Part shown: piece after piece, positions 5,519-12,959 of the stretch | Layout of the letters: every line of letters starts with the position of its first letter | Numbering within the stretch: the stretch's first letter is position 1 | Assembly: GCA_046350595.1 (NCBI GenBank) | Contig: JAXMAC010000093.1 | Span: 1-13,872, forward strand | DNA length: 13,872 nt | Origin: JAHFOW01 sp046350595 | GTDB taxonomy: Bacteria; Planctomycetota; Brocadiia; Brocadiales; Brocadiaceae | Reading direction: 5' to 3' | Position numbers and translations under genes: made by a program | Notes under the pieces: model-generated | What the model saw: the letters and a program-made list of their open reading frames with translations, nothing else | Databases searched by the model: none | Told to the model about the DNA's origin: nothing

Positions 5519-8221
5519 ATGGTAATGATTCCAAAGGTAAAACTCACGATTGATGGTGAGACTATTGAGGTAGATAAAGGCAAGACGGTCTTACAAGCCG
5601 CCAATTCGGTTGGTATCCGGATTCCAACCCTTTGCCATGATCCGCGACTCGAGCCGTTTGCCGCGTGCCGTGTGTGCATGGTGGAAACCCAGAGGGGCGC
5701 ATCAAGCGCCCTCATCACTTCATGCAACACCGAGGCTACTGATGGTATGGTAATCCGCACCGATTCCGAGAAGGTTTTGAAGACACGAAAGATGGTTTTG
5801 GAGTTAATTCTCTCCGACCATCCAAAAGACTGCATGACATGCGAGAAATGCGGTTCCTGTACATTGCAGAATCTTGCTTACGAACATAGCATAAGGGAGA
5901 GCCGGTTCTTCGATGAACCAAAGAAAGGCATTGAAGACGACAGGAATCCCGTCATTCTCAAAGATAATGACAAATGTATCCTATGTGGCCGTTGTGTGCG
6001 TATTTGCGCTGAAGTACAGCAGGATTATGCCATAGATTTCAGAAACCGGGGGTTTGGCACCCAGACGGGCACTGCCTTTGGGAAATCCCTCCTGGATACA
6101 ACCTGTGTGTTGTGCGGCCAGTGTGTATCGACCTGTCCCGTAGGCTCTCTGGTGGAGAAGCAGGCAGTTGGCAAGGCCCGGGAATGGGAATTGAAACAGG
6201 TCAAAACCACCTGTGCATATTGTGGTGTTGGCTGTACCATGTTTTTAAATGTGAGAGGAAATCAGGTTGTAAAGGTGACATCAAAGGTTGGAACTGTTCC
6301 GAATGATGGAAACCTCTGTGTAAAGGGGCGGTTTGGGTACGACTTCATTCATCATCCAGACCGGTTAAAACATCCCCTGATAAGGAAGAATGGAAAACTT
6401 GAGGAGTCAACATGGGATGAGGCGTTGGGTCTCATTGCCAGTAAATTCAATGAAATAAAGGCTAAACATGGGCCTGATAACATTGGCGTATTCAGCTCGT
6501 CACGTTGTACCAATGAGGAGAATTACCTGGCGATGAAATTTGCACGGGCTGTCATTGGTACAAATAACGTAGACCAGTGTGCCCGGACTTGACACGCCCC
6601 TACCGTCGCCGGTCTGGCGATGTCATTTGGGAGTGGCTCAATGACCAATTCTATTGGTGAAATAAAGGATTGCAAACTTATTTTCCTAATCGGTGGTAAT
6701 CCGACCGAGGCGCATCCCATCGTAGGATTGGAAATGAAAAAGGCATTAAGGAAGGGTTGTACGTTTATCGTTGCCGATCCTCGCCGTATCTGGTTTGCGC
6801 AGCATGCAAAATTGTATCTCCCGGTAAGACCGGGTTCGGACAACTGGTTGCTCAATGCAATGGCGCATGTGATAATTGCAGAAGGTCTTGAAAATAAGGA
6901 ATTCATCAAAACCAGAACCGAAGGGTACGAAGAGTTAAAGGCGTTTGTAAAGGATGTAACACCCGAAAAGGCTTCTGAATATACGGGTATTCCTGCAGAA
7001 GATATCCGGCAGGCAGCCAGAATGTATGCCAAATCAGAGAAGTCGGCTATATTCTATACCCTGGGAATTACCGAGCATACTTGTGGTACTGATAATGTCA
7101 GAACAATTGCAAATCTTGCCTTGTTAACGGGACATATCGGGAAATCCAGTACCGGGGTGAATCCTATTCGTGGCCAGAATAATGTGCAGGGCGCTACGGA
7201 TATGGGATGTTTACCTGATAGAATGCATGGGTATCAGTATCTTTCGGATGCCGCTGTAGTTGAAAAATTTGAAAAGGCATGGGGTGTGAAATTACCGAAG
7301 ACGCCGGGCGCCACTTCACCAACTATGTTTGAACGCATGAATAAAGGACAGTTTAAGGCGCTGTATGTAATTGGCGAAGACCCTGTTATGAGCGAGCCGA
7401 ATCAGAATTACACGATTAATGGGTTGAAAAACCTTGAGTTCCTGGTTGTTCAGGATATCTTTATGTCAGAGACGGCGAAATATGCAGATGTCGTCCTGCC
7501 GGCAACCAGTTTTGCCGAAAAGGACGGCACATTTACGAACACGGAACGTCGTGTGCAACGTGTGAGGAAGGCGATTAACCCCGTGGGAAATACAAAACCC
7601 GACTGGCAGATTATGTGTGAATTATCTAATCGTATGGGGTACAAAATGGATTTCCCATCGCCGAAAGAAGTTTGGGATGAGATTGCAAGCCTGTCGCCTC
7701 TGCTTGCAGGAATTAATTATGCACGGATTGTGCATACTGGCATTCAATGGCCATGTCCGGATGTGAAACATCCCGGCACGAAATTCCTGCATGAAGGGAA
7801 ATTCTCACGGGGTCTTGGTAAGTTCTTCGTATTACCATACCGTGCGCCGGCAGAGAGCCCCGACAAAGAGTATCCATTATTACTTTCAACAGGGCGTACC
7901 CTCTATCATTATAATGCAGCTACCATGACCAGGAGATCTGCCGGTAGTGTGCATAAATCAAATGAATGTTTTGTCGAAGTACATCAATCAGATGCGAAGG
8001 AATTTGGCATTTTTGACGGAGAGATAGTAAAGATTGTCACCCGTCGCGGCGAGATAACTGCCCGTGCTGAAGTTTCTGAGAAGGTAAAAAAAGGCATTAT
8101 CTGGGTACCGATGCACTTTGTAGAGTCGGCCGTGAACAAGCTTACGAAGGATGCTTACGACAATATCACACAAACAGCAGAATATAAAGTTTGTGGCGCA
8201 AAGATAGAAAAATTAAAGTGA
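5519..8221 (+). CDS. fdhA: Selenocysteine-containing formate dehydrogenase, catalytic alpha subunit (TGA at 6590-6592 read as Sec)
   Basis: This is one 900-residue protein; the in-frame TGA at codon 358 is selenocysteine, not a stop. The surrounding residues VDQCART-U-HAPTVAGLA match the active site of Sec formate dehydrogenases, and the frame stays the same to 8221. Domains in order: a NuoG-like [2Fe-2S] domain (C39, C50, C53, C69); a His-Cys [4Fe-4S] site (H101, C105, C108, C114); two ferredoxin clusters (C153/156/159/163 and C196/199/202/206); a cluster next to the cofactor (C232, C235, C239, C267); the Mo/W-bis-pterin domain with U358 and H359; and a C-terminal dinucleotide-binding domain from about residue 780. 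The reaction is reversible formate oxidation to CO2, in the cytoplasm since there is no Tat signal. The length and cluster set match Moorella-type NAD(P)- or ferredoxin-linked enzymes. No diaphorase subunit, fdhD or sel genes lie in the window, so the electron partner is unknown. Confidence 0.96.
6590..6622 (+). promoter_or_regulatory. Bacterial SECIS element in fdhA mRNA
   Basis: The UGA (6590-6592) is followed after 18 nt by the loop GGUCU (6611-6615). Bases 6604-6610 (CGTCGCC) pair with 6616-6622 (GGCGATG) over 7 bp, including one G-U pair. The E. coli fdhF SECIS has the same 18-nt spacing and the same GGUCU loop, which SelB recognises. It lies inside the coding sequence, so the hairpin bases also encode the TVAGLAM stretch. 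Confidence 0.92.
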
Positions 8222-8563
8222 GTATTTGAGAAGCAGAAAAAGGGTGTGTGTTTATTTGGCCGGGTGAAGGTAACGAGCTTGTTAACGCAAAGAAAACGAT
8301 GTCATTGCGAGCGAAGTGAAGCAATCTTTCTCGCAAAATCCATGAAAGGAGGAGATTGCTTCAGTCGTTCCTCCTTCGCAATGACACGACAGTAGGTTTT
8401 TTGCGCAGCCCCTTTATCCTTGAGATGAGAGGACTTTCGTTTTGGTGTGCTTAATCCTTTTGCATTCAGAGAGAACAACGGGCAAACCCCCATCGTAGGA
8501 TTTACTCGACCTGTCCAACTGTTTATGGTCAGCAAATGCGCCTGTTGACGGCTGCTTGCTGCC
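8222..8563. other. Spacer between convergent fdhA and the hydrolase gene; contains a repeat, otherwise unassigned
   Basis: This 342-bp spacer contains the palindromic repeat at 8300-8386. The remaining bases, about 8387-8563, hold no RNA gene I recognise and no hairpin with a T run. A 77-codon minus-strand frame (8535-8302) runs through the repeat and reads it as protein; I do not regard it as a gene. I cannot tell whether 8387-8563 belongs to a larger repeat unit or is a decayed gene. Confidence 0.6.
8300..8386. repeat. Full palindromic repeat, TGTCATTGCGA ends
   Basis: TGTCATTGCGA (8300-8310) and its exact inverse TCGCAATGACA (8376-8386) bound an 87-bp element. Inside, GAAGCAATCT (8318-8327) is inverted as AGATTGCTTC (8353-8362). 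The transcript could fold into a long imperfect hairpin. No coding capacity is expected. It resembles non-autonomous MITE/REP-like intergenic repeats and shares its left half with 5296-5330. Confidence 0.8.
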
Positions 8564-9346
8564 TTAGGTATTCTCCAGTAAAAATTCTCTTATAGCATCA
8601 AAAACCACATTCCTTTCCTGATCATGCATTATCATGTGGTGACTTCGTCTGAGCCAGACGATCCTTTTATCTGAAGACCCGAGGTGTTTGAGTAAATAGT
8701 GTACGCCTGCCGGCGCTGCGATTATGTCTTTTTTAGAGTGAATTACCAGCGTAGATGATGTTATATCTTTAAGTTTTGGTTTGACGGTGTTCATGAGCTG
8801 CTTGAGTTCGTAAACGGTTTGCAGCGGGAAATATCTTTCGATAGGGAAATGCAAAGGGCCTGAAAAATCATCAGATGCTATATAACATCTTTTTCTTAAC
8901 GTTTTGACCCTTTTTATAAAAATTTTGCAGATATCAATAAGGCTATTCATAGGTAAATATTCCCGGAAGATGAAGAGTGGCGGACTGAGAAGTATCGTCT
9001 TTTCGATGGGAGAATGTGACGCAAGATGTAATGTTAATAATGCACCAAGAGAAAATCCTATTACAACAACTTCTCTGTATCTGTCTTTGAGTTGAAGATA
9101 CTCTGCCTCTACCTTTTTTTGCCAATCCCGGAATGTAACGGATGTAAAACCATCGTTTGTTTCACAATGACCGGGCAAAAGGATGCCTCTCGCTGTAAAA
9201 CCCCACTTACTTAAGATGTCACCAAGTTCTCTCATTTGAATAGGACCGCAACCGAAACCATGGAGCAGGAGGCACGCCCTGGTTCCATGACCTACGGTAA
9301 ATTCTTTACCGAAAAGAGATAGCTTATCGAAGTCTATTGTATTCAT
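8564..9346 (-). CDS. Alpha/beta hydrolase, carboxylesterase/monoacylglycerol-lipase-like
   Basis: The 260-residue product has the alpha/beta hydrolase fold with LLLHGFGCGP (27-36, oxyanion region), the nucleophile elbow GFSLGA with S99, an acid D207 in HSKKDIIA and the catalytic H237 in RSHHMIMHD. The distribution and size resemble Est30-type bacterial carboxylesterases, which cleave short-chain esters or monoacylglycerols. No signal peptide is visible, so it is probably cytoplasmic. Its start lies 26 bp after the end of cbiA on the same strand, so it may be transcribed with the corrin genes, but nothing in the sequence links it to cobalamin synthesis. The ATG at 9344-9346 has only a weak, distant GGGA as ribosome site. 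The substrate cannot be inferred. Confidence 0.85.
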   Translation of the reverse strand: MNTIDFDKLSLFGKEFTVGHGTRACLLLHGFGCGPIQMRELGDILSKWGFTARGILLPGHCETNDGFTSVTFRDWQKKVEAEYLQLKDRYREVVVIGFSLGALLTLHLASHSPIEKTILLSPPLFIFREYLPMNSLIDICKIFIKRVKTLRKRCYIASDDFSGPLHFPIERYFPLQTVYELKQLMNTVKPKLKDITSSTLVIHSKKDIIAAPAGVHYLLKHLGSSDKRIVWLRRSHHMIMHDQERNVVFDAIREFLLENT

Positions 9347-9372
9347 AATAAAAAATGAAAATCCCTATGTAA

Positions 9373-10755
9373 TCAAGATATTGTATGCAAAAAATGTCTT
9401 ATCAGCTTAGGATTCGTTGCAAAGTGGATATGGGTGTAAGATGCTAAAACCCGGTCTTTATAAAGCCCATCGGGGCGTAATTTGTTTTCATTGTGTTTGG
9501 AGATGGAATAAGCATACGGTGTCCCTTCAGGCACATGAAGGGATGACCAATGGAATTCATGCGCCCTGAATGTCTCGCCTTTTTTGCAGAGGATAGTGTC
9601 GTGTTCCGCCCGGATGGTGACGTAGCCGAGTCCCTGTCGCTTGTTCTCCATCTGCGTCTTTCCTTTAAGGATGCCACACATTTCGTGGGTCTTTTGGTTA
9701 AAATCGACTAAGTGTTCAAGCAGATACATCATTCCACCGCACTCACCATAGATGACAACGCCATTTTTATACGCCTTCCGGATGGATTCCTTCATGGTGG
9801 TGTTTGCTGCAAGCACATTGGCATGGAGTTCCGGAAAGCCGCCGCCAATGTACAGCGCCTTGACGTCCGCGGGTAGGTATTTGTCATAGAGCGGGCTGAA
9901 ATAGGTGAGTTCTACACCATACGATTCCAACAGGTCGAGGTTGTCGTGATAATAGAAATTAAATGCCTCGTCTATGGCAACTGCCATTCTGAAATGAGAT
10001 TTTTCTTTTGTTCCGCTAAAGATAGTTTTTTGGAATACGGGGAGGGTGTTTGTCGGGTTTGCAAGGGCGATTAACCTTTCAATATCAATGGTGACTGATA
10101 ACGATTCTCCGATCTTTCGGTACACCGATTTGGAAATCTCCTGTTCTATGGATGGCACCAAACCCAGGTGACGTTCCGGCAAAATTATGTCTTCCTGAAA
10201 AGGGAGATATCCAAGGACGGGTATTTTGCACGTATCTTCAATTGAATTTTTGAGAGATATATAATGGCGTTCGCTCCCGACCCTGTTCAGGATTACGCCT
10301 GAGATTTTCACCCCTTCATCAAATTTCATATATCCTAAGACAACTGCTCCTGCGCTGCGCGACATCCCCTTTGCGTCCATTACAAGGATAACGGGTACAT
10401 TCAATATCTTTGCAAGGTGGGCAGTGCTTCCTGATTCTGAACCATCAAGGTTGCCGTCATATAACCCCATTACCCCTTCAATCATGGATATATCAGCATC
10501 TGCCGCGGATCGTTCGAATAATTCAAGACAAACATCCCGACTCATGAGCCACGTATCGATATTGCGGGATGGGCGTTCTGTTACGGCAGTGTGGTGTGAC
10601 GGGTCAATATAGTCAGGACCAGCCTTAAACCCCTGTACCTTGTACCCTTTTGCTGTCAATGCGGACATGATGCCGAGGGTGATGGTTGTTTTTCCCACAC
10701 CGCTATGGGTGCCGGCGATGAGTATCCTTGGATAAGGTGATGATGTTTGTTTCAT
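9373..10755 (-). CDS. cbiA: Cobyrinate a,c-diamide synthase
   Basis: CbiA amidates the a and c side chains of cob(II)yrinate using glutamine and ATP, in the cytoplasm. The 460-residue length is normal for the family. The N-terminal ATP-binding half has the P-loop GTHSGVGKTT (15-24), FKAGPDYIDP (43-52), and MIEGVMGLYDG (91-101). The C-terminal class I glutamine amidotransferase half has LYIGGGFPEL (301-310), YGECGGMMYL with nucleophile C339, AHEFHWSS (398-405) and SYTHIHFATNP with the catalytic His at 442 or 444. It starts 19 bases after the CbiX-CbiC gene ends, so the two are very probably one transcript. No clear ribosome site precedes the ATG, which may point to coupling with the upstream stop. 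The family also contains hydrogenobyrinate and sirohydrochlorin a,c-diamide synthases; the neighbour CbiX favours cobalamin. Confidence 0.95.
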   Translation of the reverse strand: MKQTSSPYPRILIAGTHSGVGKTTITLGIMSALTAKGYKVQGFKAGPDYIDPSHHTAVTERPSRNIDTWLMSRDVCLELFERSAADADISMIEGVMGLYDGNLDGSESGSTAHLAKILNVPVILVMDAKGMSRSAGAVVLGYMKFDEGVKISGVILNRVGSERHYISLKNSIEDTCKIPVLGYLPFQEDIILPERHLGLVPSIEQEISKSVYRKIGESLSVTIDIERLIALANPTNTLPVFQKTIFSGTKEKSHFRMAVAIDEAFNFYYHDNLDLLESYGVELTYFSPLYDKYLPADVKALYIGGGFPELHANVLAANTTMKESIRKAYKNGVVIYGECGGMMYLLEHLVDFNQKTHEMCGILKGKTQMENKRQGLGYVTIRAEHDTILCKKGETFRAHEFHWSSLHVPEGTPYAYSISKHNENKLRPDGLYKDRVLASYTHIHFATNPKLIRHFLHTIS

Positions 10756-10774
10756 GATTGATTTACAACGATTC

Positions 10775-11797
10775 TCATGATGGGGTTCGATAATCCTTTG
10801 CCAGCTTTATTATGGCATTCACGATAGATACAGCTACGGCGCTTCCACCTTTCCGATTGGTATTGGTGATATAAGGTATAGAGATTTCTTTAAGGGCATG
10901 CTTTGCTTCAACAGCGCCTACAAACCCCACGGGAATGCCTATTATCAAAGCGGGTTGTGCTAATCCCTTTTTAACCAGGTCTATGAGTTCAAAGAGCGCC
11001 GTTGGGGCATTGCCAATGGCCACAATTCCATCCTTCATTTCCTGCACAGACTGCCGCATGGCTATGATGGCACGGGTTTTACCTAAACGTTTTGACTCGT
11101 CTATTATTTCCTTATCAGAAATTTTACACATTATTTTACCGCCGGATTTTTCCACAGGCCCCTTGCTAATGCCGGCCTTTACCATGGTGACATCGGTGAC
11201 GATGTTCTTCCCACTTTTTAGTGCATGCATACCCGCTTCGACTGCTTTTGGGTGGAATACCAGATTATACGCATATTCTGTGTCGCCCGTGGCGTGGATA
11301 GCGCGCTGGATGATGGGTCTGTGCAGTTTGGGTACTGATTCTAAGTCCACGAGTTGATCGATAATATCAAAGCTTTCATCCACAATGGCCTGTGGCTGCT
11401 CAATGCGTGGTTTACTTCCATAGTGACTCTCTATCAGCACGTCATTGATACGGTCGGCTGCAATCAGGGCAATGCGTTCATCAGCGCCGATATTATTGGC
11501 GTAGATAAATTCGATCCGGGGATATTTCGATTTTGCGTGTGCTATCATCTCCGGAATGTCCTTGTAGACGTGGTTTCCTTTAAAGAGAAGGAGCGGTACG
11601 ACAACGATGCGGTCAACCTCTTTTTCTACGGTACGATCCACAACTTCAGAAAATCCCGGTTCCGCCAGTTGTAAAAAGGCCGCTTCCACCATATCCCAGC
11701 GGTTCATTGCCCGGAGCATGTCGGCAACCTTGAAAAGTCCGTCATTACCAGTTCCTAATTTACTGCCATGAGAAATTAATATGACGCCTGTTTTCAT
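10775..11797 (-). CDS. CbiX-CbiC fusion: sirohydrochlorin cobaltochelatase plus cobalt-precorrin-8 methylmutase
   Basis: Two enzymes of the anaerobic cobalamin route are joined in 340 residues. Residues 1-125 are a short CbiX: ILISHGSK with H10 and VPLLLFKGNHVYKDIP with H76, the two metal-binding histidines, inserting cobalt into sirohydrochlorin. Residues about 130-335 are CbiC: PIIQRAIHATGD with catalytic H168, TDVTMVKAGI (201-210), IGNAPTALFEL (261-271), GIPVGFVGAVEAK (287-299) and TNRKGGSA (313-320). CbiC moves a methyl group from C11 to C12 to give cobyrinate, the substrate of CbiA, whose gene follows after 17 bp. The domains thus catalyse an early and a late step rather than consecutive ones. 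The ATG at 11795-11797 has AAGGA at good spacing. No cobalamin riboswitch was found upstream. Confidence 0.94.
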   Translation of the reverse strand: MKTGVILISHGSKLGTGNDGLFKVADMLRAMNRWDMVEAAFLQLAEPGFSEVVDRTVEKEVDRIVVVPLLLFKGNHVYKDIPEMIAHAKSKYPRIEFIYANNIGADERIALIAADRINDVLIESHYGSKPRIEQPQAIVDESFDIIDQLVDLESVPKLHRPIIQRAIHATGDTEYAYNLVFHPKAVEAGMHALKSGKNIVTDVTMVKAGISKGPVEKSGGKIMCKISDKEIIDESKRLGKTRAIIAMRQSVQEMKDGIVAIGNAPTALFELIDLVKKGLAQPALIIGIPVGFVGAVEAKHALKEISIPYITNTNRKGGSAVAVSIVNAIIKLAKDYRTPS

Positions 11798-11836
11798 TCT
11801 TTTTCCTTTTTGATGAAGAATATTGAAAAAGGAGGC

Positions 11837-11892
11837 ACAGGATAAACAGGATTTGAGAATTTATTTTATCCTGCACATCCTGTTTATCCTGT
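11837..11892. repeat. Perfect 16-bp inverted repeat of the ATCCTGTTTATCCTGT type
   Basis: ACAGGATAAACAGGAT (11837-11852) and its exact inverse ATCCTGTTTATCCTGT (11877-11892) flank a 24-nt loop. The right arm extends as a 9-bp periodic ATCCTGnnn motif from about 11868. Related ATCCTGTnn repeats are common between genes of many bacteria. It lies between the leftward dus and cbiX-cbiC genes. On the minus strand the stem is followed by CTCCTTTTTC, so partial termination after dus is possible. Confidence 0.75.
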
Positions 11893-11903
11893 CAAAAAAA
11901 TTC

Positions 11904-12872
11904 CTATGCAGCTTCGTGTTTCTGTATAAGTTCTGCATAGGACGCAAAGAGATCAATCATTTCTTGTGCAAAAGTGCATTTTACCAGCTTTAATCGGAGA
12001 TCTGTGGCGTGGTGCAAACCGGCAATGTACTTGACTGCATGTTTACGGAAGTGTACCACGCCTATATCCTCACCGTAATATTCTACCATCAGGGCAAGGT
12101 GTTTTTGGATGAGCTGAAACTTTTCGTGAGGCGATACCTGATCCCTGTCCCGTTGCTGAAATAACCAGGGATTCCCAATGGATCCTCGTCCAATCATTAC
12201 CCCATCGCAGCGCGTGAGTGTTTTCATGCGTTCAACATCCGCAATACATTTGACATCGCCATTTCCGATGACGGGGATTTTTACTGCCTGCTTGACTTCT
12301 GCTATGGGGTCCCAATCGGCCTTTTCAAAGAAAAACTGTGATCGCGTTCTGCCATGCACTGCAATCAGCGCAGCTCCATTTTCTTCAAGGATGCGCGCCA
12401 CTTCAAGGTAGTTTCTGGATTTATTGTCCCACCCCAATCGAATTTTACCGGTAACAGGCACCTTCAGCGCCTTCGTGAGTTTAGAAAAAATACGCCCGAT
12501 TTTTTGCGGATCTTTGAGGAGCCCGGCGCCAGCGCCTTTTCCTGCTATATCCGATACCGAACACCCCATGTTAATATCAATGATATCAGGGCCTGATTGT
12601 TCTATAATGCGACATGCCTCGGTGAGTTTATCCTCGTCGTTTCCGAGGATTTGAAATACCACAGGTCTTTCAACGGCTCTGAAGTCAAGAAGGCGAAACG
12701 TCTTTTTGTTATTCCATAAAATTCCATCCATGGAGATTACTTCCGTATAACTTATGGGCATACCAAATTCCCGGCAAATAAGACGGAATGGTACATCCGA
12801 GAAACCTGCCATAGGGGCGAGAATTAAATCTCCGTAGAGAGGAATATTTCGAATAAAGAAACTTGGATTCAT
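11904..12872 (-). CDS. dus: tRNA-dihydrouridine synthase (DusB-like)
   Basis: This FMN-dependent TIM-barrel enzyme reduces uridines in tRNA D-loops. The 322-residue protein shows LAPMAGFSDVPFR (18-30), the FMN-binding start; DIINMGC-type motif DINMGCS with catalytic C104; GKGAGAGLLKDP (111-122); TGKIRLGW (141-148); AVHGRTR (171-177); IPVIGNGDV (199-207); and VMIGRGSIGNPWLF (225-238). One deviation is S105 where the family usually has proline after the catalytic Cys, followed by SD instead of a lysine-containing stretch. Catalytic residues otherwise seem intact. The ATG at 12870-12872 has no ribosome site; -10-like boxes lie very close upstream. It is divergent from ubiE and separated from the corrin genes by 106 bp containing a palindromic repeat. 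Which tRNA position it modifies cannot be told. Confidence 0.93.
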   Translation of the reverse strand: MNPSFFIRNIPLYGDLILAPMAGFSDVPFRLICREFGMPISYTEVISMDGILWNNKKTFRLLDFRAVERPVVFQILGNDEDKLTEACRIIEQSGPDIIDINMGCSVSDIAGKGAGAGLLKDPQKIGRIFSKLTKALKVPVTGKIRLGWDNKSRNYLEVARILEENGAALIAVHGRTRSQFFFEKADWDPIAEVKQAVKIPVIGNGDVKCIADVERMKTLTRCDGVMIGRGSIGNPWLFQQRDRDQVSPHEKFQLIQKHLALMVEYYGEDIGVVHFRKHAVKYIAGLHHATDLRLKLVKCTFAQEMIDLFASYAELIQKHEAA

Positions 12873-12879
12873 AGGTTTT

Positions 12880-12899
12880 ATTATAAAAACGAAATTATA
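12880..12899 (-). promoter_or_regulatory. Two candidate -10 boxes for dus
   Basis: On the minus strand TATAAT occurs at 12899-12894 and again at 12885-12880. The nearer box would place the transcript start at about 12873, right at the ATG; the farther one would give a leader of about 15 nt. Neither has a good TTGACA-like -35 box, so the assignment is tentative. Confidence 0.35.
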
Positions 12900-12921
12900 A
12901 CATCCGGAAATTTAAATATCA

Positions 12922-12951
12922 TTGTTTTTTTTATTATGTTGAAGATATAAT
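12922..12951 (+). promoter_or_regulatory. Candidate promoter for ubiE, close to its start codon
   Basis: TTGTTT (12922-12927), an 18-bp spacer and a perfect TATAAT (12946-12951). The predicted start at 12957-12960 coincides with the ATG at 12960, and no ribosome site precedes that ATG, which fits a leaderless mRNA. Confidence 0.45.
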
Positions 12952-12959
12952 TGATCACC

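Noticed and set aside
5515..5553. ATG at 5515 as the start of an upstream short peptide or of fdhA
   Set aside because: It is out of frame with fdhA and closes after 12 codons; the Shine-Dalgarno distance fits the ATG at 5519 better.
6590..6592. TGA read as a true stop, giving a truncated formate dehydrogenase and a second separate gene from 6620
   Set aside because: The frame is the same on both sides, the codon sits at the Sec position of the active site, and a SECIS hairpin with standard spacing follows.
8302..8535. 77-codon minus-strand ORF in the spacer after fdhA
   Set aside because: Nearly half of it is the palindromic repeat read as protein; no ribosome site or family pattern is visible.
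11798..11903. Cobalamin riboswitch upstream of the corrin genes
   Set aside because: The 106-bp spacer is too short, is taken up by the palindromic repeat, and has no B12-box-like sequence.
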